From positions 310,001-374,000 of the forward strand of contig NZ_JANKMS010000001.1 in NCBI RefSeq assembly GCF_024649945.1: a stretch of DNA of 64,000 nt, given 5' to 3'. The stretch is from Flavobacterium panacis (lineage in GTDB: Bacteria > Bacteroidota > Bacteroidia > Flavobacteriales > Flavobacteriaceae). The notes under the pieces are model-generated. The model was given only the letters and a program-made list of their open reading frames with translations. It did not search any database and was not told the DNA's origin. Positions 42,523 through 51,314 of the stretch are shown here, one piece after another (positions within the stretch are counted from its first letter, which is position 1; every line of letters begins with the position of its first letter). The translations under genes were made by a program, and so were the position numbers.

Positions 42523-43608
42523 ATGTCAGCAAATAACTGTGCACCAGCCGTCGGACGCAAAAAACTAGGCTTCCTTGACCGCTTCTTGACCCTTTGGATT
42601 TTCCTTTCTATGGCTATAGGTGTGGCAATAGGATACTTTATTCCTTCCAGCGGAGATTTCATCAATTCTTTCTCCAGCGGAACAACAAACATTCCATTGG
42701 CAATAGGACTTATCCTGATGATGTACCCGCCTCTGGCAAAAGTAAAATACGAGCAGATGGGACAGGTTTTCAAAAACACAAAAGTCTTAGGTGCCTCTTT
42801 ATTTCTGAACTGGATTGTAGGCCCTGTTTTGATGTTTTTATTGGCGCTCCTGTTTTTAAGCGGATATCCTGAATACATGATCGGGGTGATCCTGATCGGT
42901 CTGGCACGCTGTATCGCAATGGTTGTGGTATGGAACGATCTGGCAGACGGAAACCGTGAATATGCAGCAGGACTTATTGCCCTTAACAGTATTTTTCAGG
43001 TGCTGCTTTACAGTGTGTACGCTTATATTTTTATAACCATTCTCCCTCCCTATTTTGGATATGATGGTTTTGAGGTGAACATCAGCATAGCACAGATTGC
43101 TGAGAGTGTCGGTATCTATCTAGGTATTCCTTTTGCATTGGGAATCATAAGCCGTTACACTTTGATAGCTTTAAAAGGTTCTGAATGGTTCGAAACTAAG
43201 TATGTGCCTTTTATCTCGCCGATTACTCTTATTTCACTTCTCTTTACGATCATTGTAATGTTCAGCCTGAAAGGGGAACTTATTGTTCAGATCCCTATGG
43301 ATGTTGTGCGTATTGCAATACCGCTTGTGATTTATTTTACTTTGATGTTTGTCATCAGCTTTTTCACTGGTAAATATTTTGGGGCAGACTATTCAAAAGC
43401 AACATCTATAGCATTTACAGCAACTGGGAATAATTTTGAACTTGCCATTGCTGTGGCAATCGGAGTGTTTGGAATAAACAGCGGCCAGGCTTTCGCAGGT
43501 GTTATAGGTCCTCTGGTAGAAGTGCCTGCTCTTATTGCACTGGTAAATCTTGCATTCTGGTTCAGAAAGAAGCATTTTACAAAGCAGGTATCTGCAAAAG
43601 CTGCTTAG
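42523..43608 (+). CDS. acr3: ACR3-family arsenite efflux transporter
   Basis: 361 residues with ten predicted membrane helices. The ACR3 hallmarks are [20 protein letters not shown], then the conserved membrane Cys in [20 protein letters not shown], and [20 protein letters not shown]. It exports As(III) across the inner membrane. It is the last gene of the arsR-arsN-DUF6428-arsC unit, with a hairpin terminator about 100 bp downstream. Confidence 0.93.
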   Translation: MSANNCAPAVGRKKLGFLDRFLTLWIFLSMAIGVAIGYFIPSSGDFINSFSSGTTNIPLAIGLILMMYPPLAKVKYEQMGQVFKNTKVLGASLFLNWIVGPVLMFLLALLFLSGYPEYMIGVILIGLARCIAMVVVWNDLADGNREYAAGLIALNSIFQVLLYSVYAYIFITILPPYFGYDGFEVNISIAQIAESVGIYLGIPFALGIISRYTLIALKGSEWFETKYVPFISPITLISLLFTIIVMFSLKGELIVQIPMDVVRIAIPLVIYFTLMFVISFFTGKYFGADYSKATSIAFTATGNNFELAIAVAIGVFGINSGQAFAGVIGPLVEVPALIALVNLAFWFRKKHFTKQVSAKAA

Positions 43609-43705
43609 TAGAAATATGAGAAATGTTCAACGCATTGCTGTCATGACGATTCTGGAACTTGTGCTCTGAAGGATTGCAAAAAGTTTTTTTTCACCCTAAT
43701 GCTTA

Positions 43706-43734
43706 AAAGACAACTCAAAAAGTTGCCTTTTTTT
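43706..43734 (+). terminator. Terminator of the ars operon
   Basis: AAAGACAACT (43706-43715) pairs with AGTTGCCTTT (43721-43730) with one mismatch, 5-nt loop, followed by T residues to 43734. Confidence 0.72.
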
Positions 43735-43783
43735 ATGCGCAGGAATATTCATAAATTTAATTCAAATGTTTTGTATTTTAGCA

Positions 43784-43814
43784 TTTGCTTAAATAAGCAA
43801 AAAGTATAAATTTG
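43784..43814 (+). promoter_or_regulatory. Promoter with palindromic operator for the mer-type operon
   Basis: TTTGCTTAAATAAGCAAA (43784-43801) is an 8+2+8 inverted repeat. It contains the -33 TTG (43785-43787); 19 bp later comes an exact -7 box TAAATTTG (43807-43814). The regulator ATG follows 4 bp after the box, so the transcript is probably leaderless. Confidence 0.75.
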
Positions 43815-43818
43815 CATT

Positions 43819-44175
43819 ATGGAAGATATAACTTGTATACGGCAACAGGCAGATATAAAACAAATAATCCGCTGTAAAGACAGAGTATCAGAACTCAATG
43901 CCTCATTTGACTATTTATCAAGTGGGCTTGAATTGGCTGGCAACAATGTGAGATTAAGAATTCTTTTTTTGCTTTATGAAGAAAAACAGCTCTGTGTTTG
44001 TGACATAAGTGATATTCTTGACATGAGTATTTCTGCAATTTCACAGCACTTACGGAAACTAAAAGACAGAAAACTTATTGAAACTAAACGGGAAGCGCAG
44101 ACCATTTTCTATTCATTAACAAAGGAGTATGAAAAAATGCTAAGACCTTTCTTCGAAATTTTAGAGAAAATATGA
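43819..44175 (+). CDS. ArsR/SmtB-family metal-responsive repressor
   Basis: 118 residues. Winged-helix core with GNNVRLRILFLLYEE, then the metal-binding helix motif QLCVCDISDIL (C59, C61), then SISAISQHLRKLKDRKLI. N-terminal Cys6 and Cys19 give extra ligands, as in CadC/mercury-sensing relatives. It should bind the palindrome directly upstream and repress merTP, with which it overlaps by 4 bp. Mercury is inferred from merTP; this gene is not MerR. Confidence 0.87.
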   Translation: MEDITCIRQQADIKQIIRCKDRVSELNASFDYLSSGLELAGNNVRLRILFLLYEEKQLCVCDISDILDMSISAISQHLRKLKDRKLIETKREAQTIFYSLTKEYEKMLRPFFEILEKI

Positions 44176-44765
44176 AAACAGAGAATAAAATGATCGGAGC
44201 TGGATTTTTCACAGCAGTAGCTGCTTCATTGTGCTGCATTACGCCCATATTAGCATTAGTTGCCGGAACAAGCGGGATTGCTTCTGCTTTTTCATGGCTT
44301 GAACCAATGAGGCCTTATTTCATCGGCCTGACGGTTTTAATTATTGGTTTTGCTTGGTATCAAAAGCTGAAAACTAAAAAGCCGATAGACTGTAACTGCG
44401 ATTTAGAAGAAAAGCCGAAATTCGTTAATTCAAAAATGTTTCTAGGAATTATTACAGTATTTACATTCCTTATGCTTTCGTTTCCATACTACTCAAACAT
44501 TTTTTATCCAAATACAGAAAAGAAAATCTTGGTCGCGAAAGAAACCAGCACTCAAAAAGCTGAGTTTAGAATCAGCGGAATGACTTGTGCCAGCTGTGAA
44601 AAACATGTGAATCATGAAGTAAACAAATTAGAAGGAATAATAAATTCAGATGCAAATTATACCAATGGTAATGCTGTTGTAGAATTTGATAATTCCAAAA
44701 TCACAATTGCCGAAATTGAAAAAGCAATTAATTCAACAGGCTATACAGTAACTAACAAAAAATAA
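44172..44765 (+). CDS. merTP: Mercuric transport protein MerTP (MerT-MerP fusion)
   Basis: 197 residues. The N-terminal MerT-like membrane part has the Cys pair in SLCCITPILALVAG (TM1) and further helices (MRPYFIGLTVLIIGFAWY and MFLGIITVFTFLMLSF). A Cys pair lies in the loop (DCNCDLEE). The C-terminal HMA domain (about 130-197) has GMTCASCEKHVN and ends INSTGYTV. The fused form is known in Bacteroidota. It brings Hg(II) to the cytoplasm; no merA reductase follows, which is odd. Confidence 0.88.
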   Translation: MKTENKMIGAGFFTAVAASLCCITPILALVAGTSGIASAFSWLEPMRPYFIGLTVLIIGFAWYQKLKTKKPIDCNCDLEEKPKFVNSKMFLGIITVFTFLMLSFPYYSNIFYPNTEKKILVAKETSTQKAEFRISGMTCASCEKHVNHEVNKLEGIINSDANYTNGNAVVEFDNSKITIAEIEKAINSTGYTVTNKK

Positions 44766-44766
44766 A

Positions 44767-44973
44767 ATGAAAATCGTTCTACAATCTATAATAACCTGCC
44801 CTCTTTGCTCCCACAGCAAAGAAGAAACAATGCCGACAGATGCATGCCAATTTTTCTACGAATGTGAAAACTGCAAACAAACTCTTAAGCCAAATCAAGG
44901 AGACTGCTGTGTTTATTGTAGTTTTGGAAGTGTGCCGTGTCCACCAATCCAACAGAACAAAAAATGCTGCTAA
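44767..44973 (+). CDS. GDCCVxC-motif small metal-binding protein
   Basis: 68 residues with ten Cys: CPLCSHSKEETMPTDACQFF, then CENC, then GDCCVYC and a terminal CC. This is the GDCCVxC family, found next to mercury genes; some members use selenocysteine, but here all Cys are TGC/TGT. It starts 1 bp after merTP, so they are co-translated. A cytoplasmic Hg-binding or handing-on role is inferred. Confidence 0.85.
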   Translation: MKIVLQSIITCPLCSHSKEETMPTDACQFFYECENCKQTLKPNQGDCCVYCSFGSVPCPPIQQNKKCC

Positions 44974-45365
44974 AGTGAATCTGGTTAAACAGTAATCTTT
45001 TTAACTAAATCTTTCTAAAAGCCAATTTCCTTTTGATCAAAACAGAGACAACTCAAAAAACAATCCTTCGCATGACTTTAGTATAGGTTAATCTTTTATT
45101 TTTCTTCAATTCTATCATTCTGGGGACTTAACAATTTTAAATTTTCCAGTGGTAAAGCATAATTTATATAAACTGATTCGATACTATAGTCCACAGAAAT
45201 AATACATTTTGAAAATTCAGAATTAATTCAAAATCGAATTGTAATTTTACAAGTTAATAAAAAATGACGTGCCAATTTTTTAAATTTAGTTTTTACACAG
45301 AATCTCTGGGCTTAATTTCTTAAATTTATAGACGCATAAGTCATTAAGTTAATTTAATTTCCAGC
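44974..45365. other. Intergenic region before the two-component genes
   Basis: 392 bp, AT-rich. No gene, terminator or clear operator found; it presumably carries the response-regulator promoter near 45320-45360. Confidence 0.5.
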
Positions 45366-46040
45366 ATGAAAATTTTAATTATCGAGGATGAGCAACAGAT
45401 TGCTGAAAGCATAAAAAGTTATTTCAAGGAAAATGGAGTCCAGTGTGAAACTGTACATAATTACATCGAGGCCGCTTACAAAATTGACAATTATGATTAT
45501 GATTGTATTCTTCTGGACTTGACACTTCCTGACGGCAATGGTTTTGATATTCTAAAAGAACTTCGAAAAAAAGATAAAACTGATGGTGTTATTATAATCT
45601 CAGCGAAAGAAAATCTGGAAACACGTATCGAAGGCTTCAGCCTTGGTGCTGACGATTACCTTACCAAACCTTTCCATCTAGCTGAACTGCTTGTCCGAAT
45701 GCAGGCACTTGTAAGACGAAGAAATTTTAAAGGAAGCAACTCTATTGTTTTCAATGAGATTGTAATTGAGGTTTTTACCAAAACTGTAGTGGTAAAAGGT
45801 AAAAAACTCGATCTCACCAGAAAAGAACTCAACTTGCTTTTGTTTCTAATAGGTAATACCGATAAAGTACTCTCCAAGGCGGCGATCGCAGAACATCTTT
45901 CAGGAGATATGGCCGATATGCTGGACAGCCACGATTTTATATACGCGCATATCAAGAATCTAAAAAAGAAATTGGCTAAAGCCGGATCTGGAGACTACAT
46001 TAAAACAATCTACGGTGAAGGATATAAATGGGAAAAATGA
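45366..46040 (+). CDS. OmpR-family response regulator
   Basis: 224 residues. Receiver domain (1-118) with acidic pocket IIEDEQQ, phospho-acceptor Asp51 in DCILLDLTLPDG, and the Lys of DDYLTKPFH. The OmpR-type winged helix (about 128-224) ends YIKTIYGEGYKWEK. It overlaps its histidine kinase by 4 bp (ATGA). It is likely to control the envelope genes just downstream (LTA-synthase-like and lipid kinase), in the way of PmrA-like systems; this is inferred. Confidence 0.92.
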   Translation: MKILIIEDEQQIAESIKSYFKENGVQCETVHNYIEAAYKIDNYDYDCILLDLTLPDGNGFDILKELRKKDKTDGVIIISAKENLETRIEGFSLGADDYLTKPFHLAELLVRMQALVRRRNFKGSNSIVFNEIVIEVFTKTVVVKGKKLDLTRKELNLLLFLIGNTDKVLSKAAIAEHLSGDMADMLDSHDFIYAHIKNLKKKLAKAGSGDYIKTIYGEGYKWEK

Positions 46041-47302
46041 ACAAAAATAAATTACTGCATAAAACAACACGCGATTTCCTTGCCTTGGCAGCCGTTATCC
46101 TTTTCATATGTGCGCCCATTTTCTATTATGTAAGCCAGTGGCTGTATATTTATGAAACAGAAGAAGTGCTCCAGCAGCACAAAAATGCCTTTGTTAACCA
46201 GAGCAGTAAGAACTTCACATCCGACGATATCAAAACCTGGAACAGATTCAATCTGCACTTTACCATTCTGCCGGACATGGGACTTACTAAGGACTCTATT
46301 GTAGGGACAACAATCGAGGACCCGATTGCAGAAGAAAAAGAACCGTTCCGAATTATTTACGCGCCTGTAGAAATTGCAGGCAGGAAATACACATACACAG
46401 AAAAAATACATCTTCTGGAAATGGAACGTCTTGTGTACAGTATTGCCGGCATGTTTACTTTCATAATTATAATACTTTTTATTGGCATTGTATGGCTTTC
46501 AAAGAAGACGGCATCCAAACGCTGGAGGCCCTTCTATAACACACTGGATCAGATTCATGAATTTGAAATCGATAAAAACAAACCTCCGCATTTTGTGGAA
46601 ACTGACATCGATGAGTTTGACCGCCTAAATAAAAGCTTGGAGGCACTCATTGAGAAGAATACGGCTATTTATAAGAGCCAGCGTGAATTTGTTGAGAATG
46701 CTGCGCATGAACTCCAGACACCACTTGCTTTGTTTCAGAACAAAATCGATGTTTTGTTTCAGATGAAACTCAACAAGGAACAAACACAGGTTTTGGGATC
46801 ATTAAGCAGGGATGTGGTCAAGTTAAACCGATTGAACAAAAACCTACTGCTTCTCTCCAAAATTGAACACGAAATTTATCTGGAAAAAAATACAATATCG
46901 ATTAACAATCATATTGAAAAACACCTTAATTTTTTTACCGAACAGGCTGAACTTAAAAATATAGCAATAAATGTTCAGGCTCCTGAAAAGCTGCAGATTA
47001 GCGGAAATCTTATCCTTACTGAAATTTTAATTAACAACCTTCTGCTTAATGCCATAAGACATAATCGCAGTGAAGGCAACATCATCATAAGGATAATGGA
47101 AAACGAACTGCAGGTATTGAATACAGGAGACGATAAGCCACTTCCTATCGACAAACTTTTTAATCGTTTTTTTAACAGCGGATCCTCTTCGAATGGAAAC
47201 GGACTTGGACTTTCGATCATAAAAAAGATTACTGAACTTAACGGCTGGAAAGTCAATTATTCCTTTTACAATAATTTTCATTCATTCAGCATTCATTTCT
47301 GA
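46037..47302 (+). CDS. Sensor histidine kinase
   Basis: About 421 residues from ATG 46037 (46028 is an alternative). Two membrane helices (about 15-38 and 135-155) flank a periplasmic sensor of some 95 residues. Then a HAMP-like linker, the H-box FVENAAHELQTPLAL (phospho-His about 224), N-box NLLLNAIRHN and G-box NGNGLGLSIIKKI. It partners the response regulator that overlaps its start. The signal is unknown; the downstream lipid genes suggest envelope stress or cationic peptides. Confidence 0.91.
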   Translation: MNKNKLLHKTTRDFLALAAVILFICAPIFYYVSQWLYIYETEEVLQQHKNAFVNQSSKNFTSDDIKTWNRFNLHFTILPDMGLTKDSIVGTTIEDPIAEEKEPFRIIYAPVEIAGRKYTYTEKIHLLEMERLVYSIAGMFTFIIIILFIGIVWLSKKTASKRWRPFYNTLDQIHEFEIDKNKPPHFVETDIDEFDRLNKSLEALIEKNTAIYKSQREFVENAAHELQTPLALFQNKIDVLFQMKLNKEQTQVLGSLSRDVVKLNRLNKNLLLLSKIEHEIYLEKNTISINNHIEKHLNFFTEQAELKNIAINVQAPEKLQISGNLILTEILINNLLLNAIRHNRSEGNIIIRIMENELQVLNTGDDKPLPIDKLFNRFFNSGSSSNGNGLGLSIIKKITELNGWKVNYSFYNNFHSFSIHF

Positions 47303-47462
47303 AAATCAGTTTCATATCCATAGACAGGATAAAACATATATCCGGACTACATCAAAAAAGATGAATTTTATTACAAATAATTACAGAATTTCTTAATAAA
47401 AACCAAAATTCAGGATTACTACAAAATTGGGTTGTAAACTTTGTTGCGTTATTAATAAGTTT

Positions 47463-49421
47463 ATGAGTAAATTGTCTTTGAGAACCGGCAGGTACGCACT
47501 GCTGGTTCATTTTATGATCTGGTTTTTAATCGTTTCACAAATCTTGAGAATTGTTTTTTTTATCTGGCAGTATGATCAAGTTTCATGGAATATTACAGAT
47601 GTGCTGAGAACACTTTTAACAGGTCTATTTTTTGATACCGGCACCATTATTTTCATATCACTGCCTGGAATACTTTTTTATACATTTATGCCTGATAAAT
47701 GGGCCGGTTCTATTGCTGATCGAATAGTAATTACTTTTTTTACATCCTTAAATATATTCATCTTGGTATTTACCTTTTTTGCCGAGCTGACATTCTGGGA
47801 TGAGTTCAAGACACGTTTTAATTTTATTGCTGTCGATTATCTCATATACACCCATGAGGTAGTTGCCAATATCCAGCAGTCCTACCCTCTTCCCGCACTT
47901 ATTACAGGGGTACTTTTTTTCTCGCTGATGGTATTGTACTTATTTTTTAGAAGCGGTGCCTTCAAGCAGACTTTCTCATCTACTTCTGATATAAGGCTTA
48001 GGCTGGCAGTACTGGGAATATCCCTGGCGGCTGCCTTGTTTTTTACTTCTTTTATTTCAAACAACCATGCGGAATGGTCTTCCAACAGATATAATTCGGA
48101 AATATCCAAATCAGGCATCTACTCCTTTTTTGCGGCATTTAGAAATAATCAGATGAAATACCCTGATTTCTATACCTCGATTGACAATGACAATGCCTTT
48201 GGGATAGTCAAAAATAAATTAAAAGATTCGACTACAACTTTCACTACTACGGGCTACTCTATTCACAGAAGCATCAGGGACAGCCAGTCTGCACTGCAGC
48301 GTAAAAATGTTGTCTTTGTCCTGATGGAGAGTTTCAGCGGAAGCTTCCTCAAGGAGTTTGGAAATAAAGAAAACATAACTCCCTTTTTGGACAGTCTGGC
48401 TCAGAAAAGCATCTTCTTTAATGATTTATATGCCACAGGAACCAGAACCGTAAGAGGAATGGAAGCTGTTACGCTGTGCATTCCCCCAACACCGGGACAG
48501 TCAATAGTAAAAAGACCAGATAACCAGAACCTGTATACAGTCAGTAATGTTTTTAAATCAAAGTCTTATGACTGCAACTTTTTTTATGGCGGGGACGGGT
48601 ATTTTGATAATATGAATTCATATTTCGGGGGCAATGGATTCACGATATATGACAGGGGGCGCGGAAGCGTTCTCAGCGATAAGATCAAAACAGTCCGTAA
48701 CAATATTCCCGATAAGGAAGTAACGTTTGAAAATGCATGGGGAATCTGCGATGAAGATATTTTCAATAAAATGATCACCGTTGCCGACAAGCAGTATAAG
48801 GATGGGAAACCTTTCTTCAATTTTGTCATGACCACCTCCAATCACAGGCCTTTTACCTATCCGTCAGGAAAAATCGACATTCCCTCAGGCACAAGCCGCG
48901 AAGGGGCCGTAAAATATACCGATTACGCATTGAAGCAGCTTTTTGACAAGGCACGTACCAAGCCTTGGTACAAAAACACCGTTTTTATAATCATCGCAGA
49001 TCATTGCGCAAGCAGTGCCGGTAAAGACGAAATAGATGTCGCCAACTATCATATTCCCGCATTTATTGTCAATATGCCTGAAAAGCACAATCAAAAAATT
49101 CAGAAACAATGTTCTCAGATCGACCTCTGGCCGACGGTGTTTTCATTATTCAACTGGCATTACGAATCTGATTTCTTTGGAAAGGACGTCCTTGCTTCAG
49201 ACTTTGAACAGCGCGCGTTTTTGGGAACATACCGCAAGCTGGCGCTGATGAAAAAAGAAAAAGTAATGATTCTTTCCGATCAGAAAAAACAGGCCTTCTA
49301 TGACTGGAACAAAACTGACAACAGCCTTGTCAAAATTCCTATGGATAAATCTTTTCTACAGGAGACCATTGCATGGTATCAGTCGGCAGATTATCTATTT
49401 ACAAACAAACTTTTGAAGTAA
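47463..49421 (+). CDS. LTA synthase-family sulfatase-fold transferase
   Basis: About 652 residues from ATG 47463; a TTG at 47427 opens the same frame but gives a poor start. Five membrane helices in the first 215 residues, then a large periplasmic sulfatase-fold domain (about 285-600). The metal/nucleophile motifs are VFVLMESFSGSFLK (Glu), the catalytic Thr in YATGTRTVRGMEA, MTTSNHRPFTYP and IIADHCASSAGKD. Family members move phosphoglycerol or phosphoethanolamine from a phospholipid to a polymer or lipid A, releasing diacylglycerol. It is followed 2 bp later by a lipid kinase that could recycle that product. The exact donor is unknown. Confidence 0.87.
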   Translation: MSKLSLRTGRYALLVHFMIWFLIVSQILRIVFFIWQYDQVSWNITDVLRTLLTGLFFDTGTIIFISLPGILFYTFMPDKWAGSIADRIVITFFTSLNIFILVFTFFAELTFWDEFKTRFNFIAVDYLIYTHEVVANIQQSYPLPALITGVLFFSLMVLYLFFRSGAFKQTFSSTSDIRLRLAVLGISLAAALFFTSFISNNHAEWSSNRYNSEISKSGIYSFFAAFRNNQMKYPDFYTSIDNDNAFGIVKNKLKDSTTTFTTTGYSIHRSIRDSQSALQRKNVVFVLMESFSGSFLKEFGNKENITPFLDSLAQKSIFFNDLYATGTRTVRGMEAVTLCIPPTPGQSIVKRPDNQNLYTVSNVFKSKSYDCNFFYGGDGYFDNMNSYFGGNGFTIYDRGRGSVLSDKIKTVRNNIPDKEVTFENAWGICDEDIFNKMITVADKQYKDGKPFFNFVMTTSNHRPFTYPSGKIDIPSGTSREGAVKYTDYALKQLFDKARTKPWYKNTVFIIIADHCASSAGKDEIDVANYHIPAFIVNMPEKHNQKIQKQCSQIDLWPTVFSLFNWHYESDFFGKDVLASDFEQRAFLGTYRKLALMKKEKVMILSDQKKQAFYDWNKTDNSLVKIPMDKSFLQETIAWYQSADYLFTNKLLK

Positions 49422-49423
49422 TA

Positions 49424-50302
49424 ATGATCTATATACATTTCATAATCAATCCCGTTTCAGGCGGAGGAAAACATCATCTTTCCGAGTTTTTCATCAAGCA
49501 GTTCTTCGAGCCTGAAAAATATAAAATAAAGGCAGACTATACCTTAAACAAGAAACATGCTATTGAACTTGCCAAAAAAGCAGCATCGAAGCACCCGGAC
49601 ATTATTGTGGCCTGCGGAGGGGACGGTACGATCAATGAAGTAGCCTCCTGCCTTTTGGGAACCAATATAAAACTTGGAATCATACCGGTGGGCTCAGGAA
49701 ATGGCCTGGCCTCGCACCTGAACATACCTCGGGATCTTAAGAAATCTCTGGAAATTATTAAAAACGGAAACAAAATACTCATTGACGCAGGAAAGATCAA
49801 TCAGAATTACTTTTTCAGCAATACCGGAATCGGCATTGATGCAATGATTATAAAGAAATATGAACATTCTTCGGGCCGAAAACTCTATTCTTACATTAAG
49901 GCCGCGATTCTTTCCAGTTTTGAGTACAGGACGCAGCCGGCTGTAATTTCATTTGATGATAAAATCATCAACCTAAAAACGTTCATGATATTTATTTCCA
50001 ACTCAAATGAAATGGGATACGGTATGAGTCTTACACCTAATGCAATGCTGACGGACGGATTACTGGATCTGATTTTAATTCCGGAATTATCCTTTACAGA
50101 GAAAATCGCTTTAGGATTTCATGTCCTGCAGGGAACTGTCGGTAGATTTGCAAAAGCCCAGCACCATCAGGTGCAGAACCTAAGGATAGAAATGCCCCTG
50201 AAAATCTATACCGATGCACAGATAGACGGGGAACACTATAACCTTAAAACCAATTTCTGCAAAATTTCAGTAATTCCAGGAGCGCTCAATGTGCTCGTAT
50301 AA
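49424..50302 (+). CDS. Diacylglycerol kinase-like lipid kinase (DgkB/YegS family)
   Basis: 292 residues from ATG 49424, preferred over an upstream Met inside the previous gene. Catalytic N-domain with IINPVSGGGKH and the nucleotide loop CGGDGTINEVA (65-73), then PVGSGNGLASHLNIP and the second domain's TPNAMLTDGLLDLILIP. It phosphorylates diacylglycerol or a related lipid, ATP-dependent, at the inner membrane face. Directly behind an LTA-synthase-like gene, so it probably returns released diacylglycerol to phospholipid synthesis. Confidence 0.88.
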   Translation: MIYIHFIINPVSGGGKHHLSEFFIKQFFEPEKYKIKADYTLNKKHAIELAKKAASKHPDIIVACGGDGTINEVASCLLGTNIKLGIIPVGSGNGLASHLNIPRDLKKSLEIIKNGNKILIDAGKINQNYFFSNTGIGIDAMIIKKYEHSSGRKLYSYIKAAILSSFEYRTQPAVISFDDKIINLKTFMIFISNSNEMGYGMSLTPNAMLTDGLLDLILIPELSFTEKIALGFHVLQGTVGRFAKAQHHQVQNLRIEMPLKIYTDAQIDGEHYNLKTNFCKISVIPGALNVLV

Positions 50303-50329
50303 AGATTTAGTTTGGATTTTTCAGATTTT

Positions 50330-50347
50330 CCTTCCCTACGGGGAAGG
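50330..50347. terminator. Hairpin with UACG tetraloop
   Basis: CCTTCCC (50330-50336) pairs with GGGAAGG (50341-50347) around TACG, a stable UNCG-class loop closed by C-G. It lies 27 bp after the lipid kinase stop, between convergent genes. The T tract is short, so termination is only likely. Confidence 0.5.
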
Positions 50348-50424
50348 TTATCTGGGAAATATTTTTCTCAAACAGCCAGAATTGAAAATACAATTCCTGC
50401 CTCCCGTATTTGTGTAATGGACAA

Positions 50425-50649
50425 TTATAAAGGTATTGAACTTTCATCGGTTTCAAAATCCAATACAAGCATTTTCTGATCGTCCAAAAATATAAGGATA
50501 TCTAGGATAATTGCTTGATTTTCCTTCTCCTGCCCTTTTCCGTCTGAGGGATAAATAATCTGGACCAGCTCATCAAGCTTAAATAATCTTCCTCTGTTAT
50601 CCTGAAGAATTTGAAGAACCAGACCCGAAATATTTACATTTCTTTTCAT
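50425..50649 (-). CDS. Small protein of unknown function, possible winged-helix
   Basis: 74 residues from the Met at 50649 (a Met two codons upstream is possible). The sequence RNVNISGLVLQILQD, then RLFKLDELVQIIYPSD, then ILDILIFLDDQKMLVLDF has the helix-helix-strand pattern of a short winged-helix domain. No signal or membrane segment; not recognised further. It sits alone on the minus strand after the envelope unit. Confidence 0.5.
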   Translation of the reverse strand: MKRNVNISGLVLQILQDNRGRLFKLDELVQIIYPSDGKGQEKENQAIILDILIFLDDQKMLVLDFETDESSIPL

Positions 50650-50772
50650 ATTCAATTTGTCTTAGGTCAATAAAACAGACAGTTTTGTAAATGATATTCT
50701 AAAATAAAAATTGTCACAGTCCTGTAGAAACTGCGGCCGGGAATTAACTATTTAACCTTTTCTGCTTTAATT

Positions 50773-51051
50773 TTAGTCGCTTCCATTTTTTTTCAAAGTA
50801 TTGGGTTTGCCCTCTTTGGCGGGTATCGTTTTGATAGTTTTCTCCTCTGGCTTACTCATCAGGTGATACAAAATAAAATGCCGGGCTCTGATGATAATTC
50901 CAACAACCATAGCAAGTCCCAGAATTACAAGAATAATAGTCTTTCCAATATTTACAACGGAAAATTTATTTTTCTTTTTTACAGGCTTTCCCTTCTGCAT
51001 TCTTCCTGTTTTCTGCACATTTGGATAATATTTTTTATTCCTTTTTTTCAT
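50773..51051 (-). CDS. Small single-span membrane protein
   Basis: 92 residues. A strongly basic N-terminus (KKRNKKYYPNVQ, then KKKNK) precedes one hydrophobic helix (IGKTIILVILGLAMVVGIII, about 35-54), then a short basic tail with Pro and Lys. The positive-inside rule puts the N-terminus in the cytoplasm. No family recognised. It lies upstream on the same strand as the 50425 gene with a 123-bp gap. Confidence 0.55.
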   Translation of the reverse strand: MKKRNKKYYPNVQKTGRMQKGKPVKKKNKFSVVNIGKTIILVILGLAMVVGIIIRARHFILYHLMSKPEEKTIKTIPAKEGKPNTLKKNGSD

Positions 51052-51314
51052 TTCCAGTAAAATTCAAAATGAGAGTTTTAAACCTGTAGCATTAGCTATC
51101 GTGCAATGGCAGCTACCGGTAAAACTGTCTGTTTAATATGTAGCATTTTACGTCTGCAGGTTGCTTTTTAAAAGATTAGACCCATTGAAATTAGGCAAGC
51201 CTAGACCTTGCTGTCCTGACCAACTGAATATCCGGTTAAGGATTTCATTTGGCCGGCAGCAAAAAAATTAGGATTTTTAAAATGTAGAATTTAGAAACTC
51301 TTGCCTTTCTTTTC

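Noticed and set aside
44767..44973. Selenocysteine in the GDCCVxC protein
   Set aside because: All Cys positions are TGC or TGT; there is no in-frame TGA.
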